Assembly (NCBI RefSeq): GCF_900269665.1
Contig: NZ_LT985361.1
Coordinates: forward strand, 7,419,240 to 7,483,239
Direction of reading: 5' to 3'
From: Nocardia suismassiliense
GTDB lineage: Bacteria; Actinomycetota; Actinomycetes; Mycobacteriales; Mycobacteriaceae
Length of the DNA stretch: 64,000 bases
Below the pieces are notes generated by a model that searched no databases, was not told the origin of the DNA, and was given only the letters and a program-made list of their open reading frames with translations. The position numbers and the translations under genes are program-made. Below are positions 53,523-60,517 of the stretch, piece after piece. Position 1 is the first letter of the stretch, and every line of letters starts with the position of its first letter.

Positions 53523-54254
53523 ATGGACGATCACTTCGGCGAGCAGGTAGCGGCACGTTACGACGAGTCGTCCGCAGCGATGTTCGAGCCGGACGTCGTC
53601 GGACCGGCGGTCGACCTCCTCGCGGAGCTCGCCGACGACGGCCGAGCTTTGGAGTTCGGCATCGGCACGGGCCGCATCGCGCTACCGCTGGCGCGCCGCG
53701 GCGTCCAAGTGCACGGCATCGACCTGTCGCAGGCGATGGTCGACCGGCTGCGCGCCAAACCCGGCGGCGACTCGCTCGATGTCACGATCGGCGACTTCGC
53801 GACCGCCCGCGTGGCCGGCCAGTTTTCCGTCGCCTACCTCGTCTTCAACACCATCATGAATCTGACGACCCAAGCCGATCAGGTCGCCTGTTTCGCCAAC
53901 GCCGCAACCCATCTCGCACCCGGCGGCCGTTTCGTCATCGAGGTCGGCGTGCCCGACCTGCGCAGCCTGCCGCCCGGCCAGACCATGGTCCCGTTCCAGC
54001 GCAGCCCCACCCGCTGGGCCTTCGACCACTACGACGTCGCCACTCAGCAGATGAGCTCCAACTACATCGAGGTGATCGACGGCCGCGGCGAATACCGATC
54101 CATCCCCTTCCGCTACGTGTGGCCCGCCGAACTGGACCTGATGGCCCAACTCGCCGGCCTCCACCTACGCCACCGCTGGGCAGACTGGACCCGCACCCCC
54201 TTCACCCACGAAAGCCGCAAGCACGTCTCCGTCTGGGAGAAGCCAGCAGCTTGA
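53523..54254 (+). CDS. SAM-dependent methyltransferase
   Basis: A 243-residue class I methyltransferase from ATG 53523 (MDDHFGEQVAARYDES), with motif I ALEFGIGTGRIALPLA, VHGIDLSQAMVDRL, FSVAYLVFNTIMNL and HLAPGGRFVIEVGVP. The C-terminal half, with HYDVATQQMSSNYIEV, is typical of small-molecule methyltransferases of actinobacteria. An open extension back to 53442 lacks family similarity. The region 53287-53522 upstream shows no gene. The target molecule is unknown. Confidence 0.83.
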   Translation: MDDHFGEQVAARYDESSAAMFEPDVVGPAVDLLAELADDGRALEFGIGTGRIALPLARRGVQVHGIDLSQAMVDRLRAKPGGDSLDVTIGDFATARVAGQFSVAYLVFNTIMNLTTQADQVACFANAATHLAPGGRFVIEVGVPDLRSLPPGQTMVPFQRSPTRWAFDHYDVATQQMSSNYIEVIDGRGEYRSIPFRYVWPAELDLMAQLAGLHLRHRWADWTRTPFTHESRKHVSVWEKPAA

Positions 54255-54659
54255 TCAACCGGCGGGCCGCTCCCCCAGCCCACCGAGATCCAAGTCTGCT
54301 AGCCGCAGTTCGGCATCGGCCGCGTGGAATCGGATTCGAAGGACACCAGACTGCAGCGTGCACTCCGGCGCACCGCCGGCACCCGTCTGCAGCGGCCACC
54401 TCGCGCGAAGCGCCATCGCGACGTCGTCCTGGAACTCCGACAGTTGTCGCTCCAGCGTCCCGCAGGAGTCGGGCAACCGCTCGAGCCCTTCTTGTAGCGA
54501 GGTCGAAGAGATCAGCCTGGCGCGCCCGTTCACAACCTCGAGAAGCGCGAGATGCTCACCCGCCGGCTCGATGCTGAACGGCGCCGCGATGTGCGAGTCC
54601 AGCTCTCGCGCGACGTGATCGAGCACTGCGGCATACAATGCCTTGTCATCCAGGTTCAT
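54255..54659 (-). CDS. Hypothetical protein, coupled to a secreted protein gene
   Basis: A 134-residue soluble protein I do not recognise. It starts at ATG 54659, which overlaps the TAA of the upstream gene (TAATG), so the two are co-translated. The sequence is helix-strand mixed (KALYAAVLDHVARELDSH, AGEHLALLEVVNGRARLISS) with Asp/Leu-rich C-terminus. No signal peptide. A cytoplasmic partner of the secreted upstream product, e.g. a chaperone or immunity protein, is possible but unsupported. Confidence 0.6.
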   Translation of the reverse strand: MNLDDKALYAAVLDHVARELDSHIAAPFSIEPAGEHLALLEVVNGRARLISSTSLQEGLERLPDSCGTLERQLSEFQDDVAMALRARWPLQTGAGGAPECTLQSGVLRIRFHAADAELRLADLDLGGLGERPAG

Positions 54660-55099
54660 TACCACTGCCTTATCACGCATTCATTAACCGCGGCCACATA
54701 GGTTTGCTTCTCGGCGGGCGCATAATGGATGCCCTGGAACTTGTAGGTGTCACCGAAATTCCAGTTGACCTTCCCGTCCTCCGTCTGACGAAGAACAGTG
54801 TGCACCGCGTCATCCTTCACAGCCCACTCCGGACCCCGTACCGAGCGACCGTTGACGAAATGGGTCCAGTCGTATCGTCCCGGACGCGCGCTAGGAGGCT
54901 CGACCCGCCACCAAACGGTCAACGTGCCGAAGGCTCCCGACGGAGAGGGACGCAGGTCAACGTTGACTTTTCCCCACTTTTCTTGATGTTCGTAGTTCAG
55001 GCACGACGGCAACGCAGCGTTCGCCGGTGCGGCCACGGACAGTGACGCAACGACCAAACCAGCCATCGCGACAAATCGTATGCCAACATAACGAATCAT
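54659..55099 (-). CDS. Secreted protein of unknown function
   Basis: A 146-residue protein with a clear signal peptide (VAMAGLVVASLSVAAPANA, cleavage near residue 28). The mature part of about 118 residues contains two cysteines (LPSCLNYE and NECVIRQW) likely forming one disulfide, and many Trp and Tyr (TVWWRVEPPS, RYDWTHFVNGRS). It has the look of a small beta-sandwich. No known family is evident. It is followed by the coupled 134-residue gene. The region 55100-55297 upstream shows no gene. Confidence 0.65.
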   Translation of the reverse strand: MIRYVGIRFVAMAGLVVASLSVAAPANAALPSCLNYEHQEKWGKVNVDLRPSPSGAFGTLTVWWRVEPPSARPGRYDWTHFVNGRSVRGPEWAVKDDAVHTVLRQTEDGKVNWNFGDTYKFQGIHYAPAEKQTYVAAVNECVIRQW

Positions 55100-55297
55100 A
55101 TTTTCCCCCTTGAGAATTGCCGCTACCCCCTCCCTGAGGAGCGACCCTTGAAGACTAGCAGGATGTCGCTTTGTCAGCTAGAGACGCCGAGGTGCTGACA
55201 CGTCCGCCGAGCTGGCGTTTCGTCTGTCACCGCGCCTCGATCGGCCCATCACGGGATGATTGGTTAGGTTTGGGGTACATACACGAAGGAGAAATCT

Positions 55298-56290
55298 GTG
55301 CGCTTCGGCATCTTCATCCCGCAGGGCTGGCGGCACGACCTGGTTGGTATCGAACCGGCGGACCAGTGGCGGGTGATGCGGGACCTCGCGCAACGCGCGG
55401 ACGCCGGTGACATCTGGGAGTCGCTGTGGGTGTACGACCACTTCCACACGGTTCCGGTGCCGACCGAGGAGGCGACACACGAGGCGTGGACGCTCATGTC
55501 GGCGTTCGCGGCGTCCACCTCACGGATTCGGCTCGGGCAGATGTGCACCGCGATGAGCTACCGCAATCCGGCGTATCTGGCGAAGGTCGCCGCGACCGTC
55601 GACCTGATCTCCGGCGGCCGGGTCGAGATGGGCATCGGTGGCGGCTGGTACGAACATGAATGGCGCGCTTACGGTTACGGGTTCCCGACGGCGGGCGAGC
55701 GGCTCGCCCGGCTCGACGAGGGCGTGCAGATCTTCCGGCAGGCATGGACCGAGGGCAAGGCCACGTTGAACGGCGTCCACTACCAGGTCGACGGTGCGAT
55801 CGTGCGGCCACTTCCGTTGCAGGAGGGTGGGATTCCGCTGTGGATCGCGGGCGGCGGTGAGAAGAAGACGCTGCGGATCGCGGCGAAGTACGCCCAGTAC
55901 ACCAACTTCAGCAATGTGCCGGAGGAGTTCACGCAGAAGTCCGAGATCCTGCGCGCCCACTGTGCCGACGTCGGTACCGATTTCGACGCTATCGTGCGTT
56001 CCTCGAACTTCAATGCGGTGATCGCTGCCACGGAAGCCGAAGTCGAAGAACGCCTTTCGGCGATCCAGGCGAAGTTGGCCCCGGCGATCGGCGACGATCA
56101 GGCGAAGGGTTACGTCGACGGGATGTTCCGCACCTCCGCCGCCACCGGTACGCCGGAGCAGGTAGTCGAAAAGCTCTCCGCGATAGGTGAGCTCGGCCTC
56201 GGCTACGCCATCTTCAACTTCCCCGAGTCGGCCTACGACACCTCGGGTATCGAGCTGTTCGAGCGCGAGGTCGCGCCCGCTCTGCGCTGA
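55298..56290 (+). CDS. LLM-class F420-dependent oxidoreductase
   Basis: A 330-residue luciferase-like TIM-barrel enzyme from GTG 55298, with AAGGAGA before it. Family blocks: GIFIPQGWRHDLVG, SLWVYDHFHTVPVPTEEATHE, RIRLGQMCTAMSYRNPAYLA, GGRVEMGIGGGWYEHEWRAYGYG and LPLWIAGGGEKKTLRIAA-like IPLWIAGGGEKKTLRI. It is of the F420-dependent TIGR03560-like type common in Nocardia and Mycobacterium. Substrate unknown. It is not closely similar to the other LLM protein in the window. Confidence 0.88.
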   Translation: MRFGIFIPQGWRHDLVGIEPADQWRVMRDLAQRADAGDIWESLWVYDHFHTVPVPTEEATHEAWTLMSAFAASTSRIRLGQMCTAMSYRNPAYLAKVAATVDLISGGRVEMGIGGGWYEHEWRAYGYGFPTAGERLARLDEGVQIFRQAWTEGKATLNGVHYQVDGAIVRPLPLQEGGIPLWIAGGGEKKTLRIAAKYAQYTNFSNVPEEFTQKSEILRAHCADVGTDFDAIVRSSNFNAVIAATEAEVEERLSAIQAKLAPAIGDDQAKGYVDGMFRTSAATGTPEQVVEKLSAIGELGLGYAIFNFPESAYDTSGIELFEREVAPALR

Positions 56291-56297
56291 GTGTGTG

Positions 56298-56332
56298 CGT
56301 TAGGCGGTCGCCCCGGAGGTGACCGCCTAACG
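56298..56332 (+). terminator. Terminator after the second LLM gene
   Basis: Perfect 12-base arms CGTTAGGCGGTC / GACCGCCTAACG, eight bases past the stop. Confidence 0.8.
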
Positions 56333-56464
56333 CGTTCGCGCGTCGACGCTAGAGCAGACCGTCAGGAATGTGACGCCGGACACATTACCCATCGCCATGG
56401 AACCGTCTTGGATGCTGCACGTCTAAAGCCATGAAAGACAACAGCATTCGAGACAGGATTCCCG

Positions 56465-56731
56465 ATGAAACTCCGCACGGCCATCGTCGTTGCGTCCGCC
56501 GCGATCATGGGCTCCGGCCTGATCGCCGCCGGATCGGCTGCCGCCGCCCCCGCCGCACCAAGCCTGCACGTACAACTGGACCAGCAGGCCGCCCCGTCGA
56601 ACAACGGATGCGTGCCCCCGCCATTGGGCGCCGACGGCAAGCCACTGCCTCCGCCGCTCGGTCCGGACGGCCGCCCGCTGCCGCCCCCGTCCGACCTCGA
56701 CGGCAAGCCCTGCCCGCCTCCTCCGGCCTGA
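56465..56731 (+). CDS. Small secreted proline-rich repeat protein
   Basis: An 88-residue protein with a signal peptide (cleavage after SAAAA, near residue 28). The mature part of 60 residues contains three near-identical 12-residue units: PPPLGADGKPLP, PPLGPDGRPLPP and PPSDLDGKPCPP. Two cysteines flank the repeats (GCVPPP and KPCPPPP) and could form a loop. Repeats of this kind usually form extended rods in the cell envelope. Function is unknown. Confidence 0.65.
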   Translation: MKLRTAIVVASAAIMGSGLIAAGSAAAAPAAPSLHVQLDQQAAPSNNGCVPPPLGADGKPLPPPLGPDGRPLPPPSDLDGKPCPPPPA

Positions 56732-56769
56732 ATTCCTGACCACAACCGCTAGCGGGGAAACAGGCGTGC

Positions 56770-56793
56770 CCCGGCCGTCGGCTCACGGCCGGG
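56770..56793. terminator. Terminator after the proline-rich gene
   Basis: Perfect 9-base arms CCCGGCCGT / ACGGCCGGG with a six-base loop, 39 bases past the stop. Confidence 0.65.
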
Positions 56794-56891
56794 CCGCACA
56801 ATTTCTCCGCTCAGGTAGGTTGTCCCACTCGTACGCGGGAACGCTGCGGGTGGAGGTGATCACCGTGCAGGCCCCATCGGTGTGTCGATAA

Positions 56892-57710
56892 ATGTCGCCG
56901 GACCTGCGTGTTGTCACGTTGAACCTGTGGGGACGACGTGGTGATTGGCCGCAGCGTCGGGCGTTGTTGCGAGCCGGATTCGCCGAGCTGAAGCCCGATG
57001 TGGTCGCGTTCCAGGAGGCGATCTACCGCGCGGACGACGATCAGGTCGCCGAGGTGCTCGACACCGGATGGCATATCGCGCACCAGACGAACCGCGGCAC
57101 CGAAGGCTCCGGGGTGTCCATCGCGAGCCGCTGGCCGATCCGCGATGTCCGAGAAATCGACCTCCGGGTATCCGACCGCACGGCCGACACGCCGTTGACC
57201 ACCCTGCTGGCCGAGATCGAGACGCCCGACCTCGGGCCCGTGGTGCTGGCGAACCACAAGCCGTCCTGGCAATTGAATTACGAGCTCGAACGCCAACGGC
57301 AAGCAGTGCTCGTCGCGCGCACACTGGAGTCCGCACCCTCCCACGTCGTAATCGCCGGAGACTTCGACGCAGTACCAGACTCTGCCTCCCTGCGTTTCTG
57401 GACCGGCCGACAATCACTACAGGAAACCAGCGTCTGCTACTGGGACGCGTGGTCGACCGTGCACCCCGAACTTGTCGGACATACCTTCTCCCCAACCAAC
57501 GCACTCGTATCCGACGGCACCGAAATGCCCCTGGAACGCGGCCGCCGCACCGACTACATCCTGGTCCGCAGCGGAGACCGCGGCCCCACCCTCGACATCA
57601 CCGACTGCCGCCTGATCTTCGACCAACCCCACGACGGCGTATGGGCCAGTGACCATTTCGGTGTCCTGGCGGATCTGACCGACAGCGGAGTGCCGATCAA
57701 CGACCAGTGA
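56892..57710 (+). CDS. Endonuclease/exonuclease/phosphatase family protein
   Basis: A 272-residue protein with the DNase I-like fold. Catalytic and metal-binding motifs are in order: VTLNLWGRRGDW, DVVAFQEAIY, VVLANHKPSW, VIAGDFDAVPDSASL, RRTDYILV and WASDHFGVLADL. Members act on DNA, sphingomyelin or inositol phosphates. With no signal peptide the protein is cytoplasmic, and the substrate is not decided by sequence. It stands alone between terminators. Confidence 0.85.
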   Translation: MSPDLRVVTLNLWGRRGDWPQRRALLRAGFAELKPDVVAFQEAIYRADDDQVAEVLDTGWHIAHQTNRGTEGSGVSIASRWPIRDVREIDLRVSDRTADTPLTTLLAEIETPDLGPVVLANHKPSWQLNYELERQRQAVLVARTLESAPSHVVIAGDFDAVPDSASLRFWTGRQSLQETSVCYWDAWSTVHPELVGHTFSPTNALVSDGTEMPLERGRRTDYILVRSGDRGPTLDITDCRLIFDQPHDGVWASDHFGVLADLTDSGVPINDQ

Positions 57711-57787
57711 ACCAGTGATATCCGGACAGCGCTGCCGTCGAACGGAGCGCGTCGGTATCGCTATGCGGGCGCTGCTTTGCGATCGGT

Positions 57788-57819
57788 TGACGGACCCGGA
57801 TCAGCATCCGGGTCCGTCA
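57788..57819. terminator. Bidirectional terminator
   Basis: Perfect 14-base arms TGACGGACCCGGAT / ATCCGGGTCCGTCA with a four-base loop, between the converging phosphatase-family and membrane-protein genes. Confidence 0.85.
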
Positions 57820-57838
57820 GTTGTGTGGACGCCGAGCT

Positions 57839-58315
57839 TCAGAGTGCGACGTGCTGCGGCAGTGCCGCGGAGGAAGGGGTGGGGTTGGTCTTCTTGCTGT
57901 CACCGAGGACGAGGAAGGCTCCGCAGAGCAGGAGGGCCCAGGCCGGGGAGACGGGGACTGCGGTGGTCAGGAGTAGGGACCAGGTGAGGATGAGCCAACC
58001 GATCCATCCTGGTACGCGGTGGTTTTGGTGGGTTGACCAGAGGATGTAGCAGCCGAGGACGAAGACGGGGACGCCGAAGCTGGCTAGGGAGATCCAGAGT
58101 GCTTCGGAGCGCTCGTATTGGGCGAGGGTTGTCGACTGATCGAGGGTGAAGGTGTTCCACCAGCCGTCCGACACGGCCTGCGACCACGTGTCGCGGACGC
58201 CCACCGGGGAGAGAACGATGTGCACGGCGCCGAAGGCGGTGGCTATCCAGCCGGCGACCTTGGTCGATCGCATGCCTCGCCAGCCGGCCGAGGTGCGCTG
58301 TTCGGTGAGTTCCAT
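57839..58315 (-). CDS. Four-helix membrane protein (DUF6463-like)
   Basis: A 158-residue membrane protein with four hydrophobic helices (VAGWIATAFGAVHIVLSPVG, LWISLASFGVPVFVLGCYILW, GWIGWLILTWSLLLTTAVP, WALLLCGAFLVLG). The pattern and the VRDTWSQAVSDGWWNTF loop fit the DUF6463 family, uncharacterised actinobacterial proteins. It is divergent from a TetR repressor gene, and the shared 87-base region carries a large palindrome, so it is probably repressed by that protein. Confidence 0.72.
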   Translation of the reverse strand: MELTEQRTSAGWRGMRSTKVAGWIATAFGAVHIVLSPVGVRDTWSQAVSDGWWNTFTLDQSTTLAQYERSEALWISLASFGVPVFVLGCYILWSTHQNHRVPGWIGWLILTWSLLLTTAVPVSPAWALLLCGAFLVLGDSKKTNPTPSSAALPQHVAL

Positions 58316-58355
58316 GTGTCCTCCATCTGCCTGACCAGGCCAAAGCCGTGGCCAG

Positions 58356-58393
58356 ATACGATACCGTCAGTATCGATACTGACAGTCTCGTAT
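58356..58393. promoter_or_regulatory. Nested palindromic TetR operator
   Basis: A perfect 18-base palindrome GTCAGTATCGATACTGAC (58366-58383) sits inside an outer pair ATACGA / TCGTAT with the same centre, making a 38-base dyad. It fills the space between the divergent DUF6463-like gene and the TetR gene. Confidence 0.75.
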
Positions 58394-58402
58394 GATGCCA
58401 GC

Positions 58403-59014
58403 ATGTCGAAACCGAAACAAGCGGGAGGGCGCCCTCGGGATAGTCGGGTAGATCACGCCATCGCCGCCGCGGTCCGATCGCTGCTGGCCGAGCAGAGTTA
58501 CGGGACGCTCACCGTCGATGCCGTGGCCGCGCGCGCCGAGATCAGCAAGGCGGCGATCTACCGGAGGTATGCGACCAAGCAGGAGATGATCTTCGCCGTG
58601 CTGCTGCACGACCTGGACGAGGCCCCGCCGGCCGATACCGGCTCGCTGCGCGGCGACATCACCGAACTGGTCACCCGAATCAGCGACCAGCTCGCCCAGT
58701 CCGCCGCCGGTGTGATGGCCGGGCTGCTCGCCGACGTCCACGCCGATTCGACGCTGGCGGTCCGCTTCTCCGATTCCTATCTGGCAGTGGAACGTTCGGT
58801 CATCACCACACTGCTGGACCGCGCGGTAGCGCGCGGCGAACTACCGCACCGCCCCGACCCCGCCCTCGTGCACGCCCTGCTCCTGGGCCCGCTCTTCGCC
58901 TGGCAGATCATGCTGGTCGAAGATCCCACCCGCACAACAGTTCTCGCCAACGCCGTCGCACAATCCGCCGCCGCAGCCTTGACCTCAGGCGCCTTACCGC
59001 CCAGCTCTACCTAG
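58403..59014 (+). CDS. TetR-family transcriptional repressor
   Basis: A 203-residue TetR protein from ATG 58403, ten bases after the outer arm of the operator. The DNA-binding helices are DAVAARAEISKAAIYRRYATKQEM; the C-terminal ligand domain is of the TetR_C_16-like type (VERSVITTLLDRAVARGELPH). It should repress itself and the divergent membrane protein gene. The ligand is unknown. The following 59015-59385 (371 bases) holds no gene I can support. Confidence 0.88.
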   Translation: MSKPKQAGGRPRDSRVDHAIAAAVRSLLAEQSYGTLTVDAVAARAEISKAAIYRRYATKQEMIFAVLLHDLDEAPPADTGSLRGDITELVTRISDQLAQSAAGVMAGLLADVHADSTLAVRFSDSYLAVERSVITTLLDRAVARGELPHRPDPALVHALLLGPLFAWQIMLVEDPTRTTVLANAVAQSAAAALTSGALPPSST

Positions 59015-59385
59015 CGCCGGGCACCGGCACACCGTCCGATCCACTGGCCGGTCATGCGAGATGCGCTTTCGGACAGGCGATCACGTGGAAATGGTGATGG
59101 TTGGTTCTCGACCGATGCCACCATAGTTCCGCATGACCAGCCGACCAACTGTCGATCACGACGGGAGGTGCGAAACTGTCGCCGAGTGCGCTGACAGAAT
59201 GGCGTAGCGGGTTGTTTTCGCGCCCGGCGTGGGCCTGGTGGCAGTTCCATGGAAAGAGTGTCGGCTGCTGGGGACTTCGAGGTCGGCCCGTCCGAATCGT
59301 TACCCATCTTTTGGGCATGTGGCTCCGAATCTTCAACGGTGGCCGACTTATTTATCCCGCTTGAACAATGTGAGAGGGGAACCAT

Positions 59386-60042
59386 TTGTCTACTGAGACC
59401 GCCGAAGCCACGGTAGGGATGTCGGCGGACGCGGTATGCCATGTGCCGGTGCCGGTGTGCCGGATCGAGGGATTCCTCGGCGCGACCCGAGCCGATGCAT
59501 TACTCGAGCGCGCGTTGCGCGAACCTGATTGCTTCACCGAGTCGAAGGTGATTCACGACGACGGATTCATCGAGACGGACCGATCAACTCGCCGATCCAC
59601 CAGTCACATCGAGTTCGCCGCGCCTGAGTTGATGTGTGCGATCGATGATGTCCGACCCACCGTGGAGAGCATTCTCGGTGTGTCCTGCTCTCTCGGCACC
59701 TTCGAGTATGAGCTGGCCACACACGGTGACGGTGACTTCTTCGCAGCGCATCACGATGTCGGCGCCCCCGGAACAAACAGTCGAGTATTGACCTTCGTCT
59801 ATTACCTCCACCGCACACCGAAAGAATTCACCGGTGGGCAGCTCCGCGTCTACGACGTCGCCGTCAGCGCGGGTCAGCCGTCCAACCCGACGTCCTACCG
59901 CGATTTCGAACCAGACCACGACAGCATCGTGTTCTTCCGCCCCACCGCATTCCATGAAGTCCGTCCCATCGCCTGTCCGACCGGGCAGGTCGGTGACGGC
60001 CGATTCGCCATCAACGGATGGCTGTGCCGCACCGAAATCTGA
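59386..60042 (+). CDS. 2-oxoglutarate/Fe(II)-dependent oxygenase, prolyl-hydroxylase type
   Basis: A 218-residue double-stranded beta-helix dioxygenase starting at TTG 59386, after GAGAGGGGA; ATG 59419 is an alternative. The iron triad H122-x-D124 (FFAAHHDVG) and H190 (AFHEVRPI) and the 2-oxoglutarate anchor R206 (GRFAINGW) are all in place, as is GGQLRVYD. This is the P4Hc type, which hydroxylates proline or lysine-like side chains in proteins, or small molecules. It lies 22 bases before, and surely in one operon with, a secreted Pro/Lys/Val repeat protein, which is an obvious candidate substrate. That link is inference. Confidence 0.82.
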   Translation: MSTETAEATVGMSADAVCHVPVPVCRIEGFLGATRADALLERALREPDCFTESKVIHDDGFIETDRSTRRSTSHIEFAAPELMCAIDDVRPTVESILGVSCSLGTFEYELATHGDGDFFAAHHDVGAPGTNSRVLTFVYYLHRTPKEFTGGQLRVYDVAVSAGQPSNPTSYRDFEPDHDSIVFFRPTAFHEVRPIACPTGQVGDGRFAINGWLCRTEI

Positions 60043-60064
60043 CGATCAGAAATGGAGCACATTG

Positions 60065-60409
60065 ATGGAGAACCATTCCCGCCGCATGCTCGCGACAGCA
60101 ACCGGCGCCGCCATGATGCTGGCCGGCCTGGGCGCGGGAACCGCTTCCGCGGCGACTTACACCGACGTCACCAACACTCGGGCAATTACCGGCGATACGG
60201 AAGCGGCAGCTACGAACAACGCGGACTCGACCCCGGCGAAGCCGGGCGTCATACCGGCGGCGAAACCCGTGCCGGTGCCGAAGCCCGTGCCGGTACAGAA
60301 GGCCAAACCGGTGCCGGTGCCGAAGCCCGTGCCGGTACAGAAAGATTCGAAGCCGAAGCCAAAAGCAAAGCCGAAGTCGGACTCCAAGCCGAAGCCCAAG
60401 CCTTCGTAA
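60065..60409 (+). CDS. Secreted Lys/Pro/Val repeat protein
   Basis: A 114-residue protein from ATG 60065, with GGAG eight bases upstream. It has a signal peptide (MLATATGAAMMLAGLGAGTASA). The mature part begins with a Thr/Ala/Asn-rich spacer, then two identical 14-residue repeats AKPVPVPKPVPVQK, then a cationic tail KPKPKAKPKSDSKPKPKPS. The prolines alternate with valine or lysine, so the repeat should form an extended polyproline-like rod; the tail resembles lysine/proline-rich cell-surface and heparin-binding tails of actinobacteria. It follows the 2OG oxygenase gene in the same operon. Confidence 0.75.
   Translation: MENHSRRMLATATGAAMMLAGLGAGTASAATYTDVTNTRAITGDTEAAATNNADSTPAKPGVIPAAKPVPVPKPVPVQKAKPVPVPKPVPVQKDSKPKPKAKPKSDSKPKPKPS
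60263..60342 (+). repeat. Two 42-base repeats in the Pro/Lys gene
   Basis: Two copies starting at 60263 and 60305 differ at one base over 38 aligned positions. They encode the 14-residue unit AKPVPVPKPVPVQK. Confidence 0.9.
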
Positions 60410-60456
60410 GAGCCGGGCACCGAAATGATCCACCGCTTCAACTGAAGCGTGTCTAA

Positions 60457-60497
60457 CGCGAAAGCCTCAGCGCGGCAATGGCGCTGAGGCTTTCGCG
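60457..60497. terminator. Terminator shared by nrdE and the repeat-protein operon
   Basis: Perfect 17-base arms CGCGAAAGCCTCAGCGC / GCGCTGAGGCTTTCGCG with a seven-base loop, between the converging genes. A smaller perfect hairpin CGCTTCA-AC-TGAAGCG at 60434-60449 precedes it. Confidence 0.88.
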
Positions 60498-60517
60498 AGT
60501 TACGGAGCAGGTGTCTC

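Noticed and set aside
59011..59385. Minus-strand ORFs between the TetR and oxygenase genes
   Set aside because: No ribosome site, signal or domain; composition is typical of antisense or non-coding high-GC sequence.
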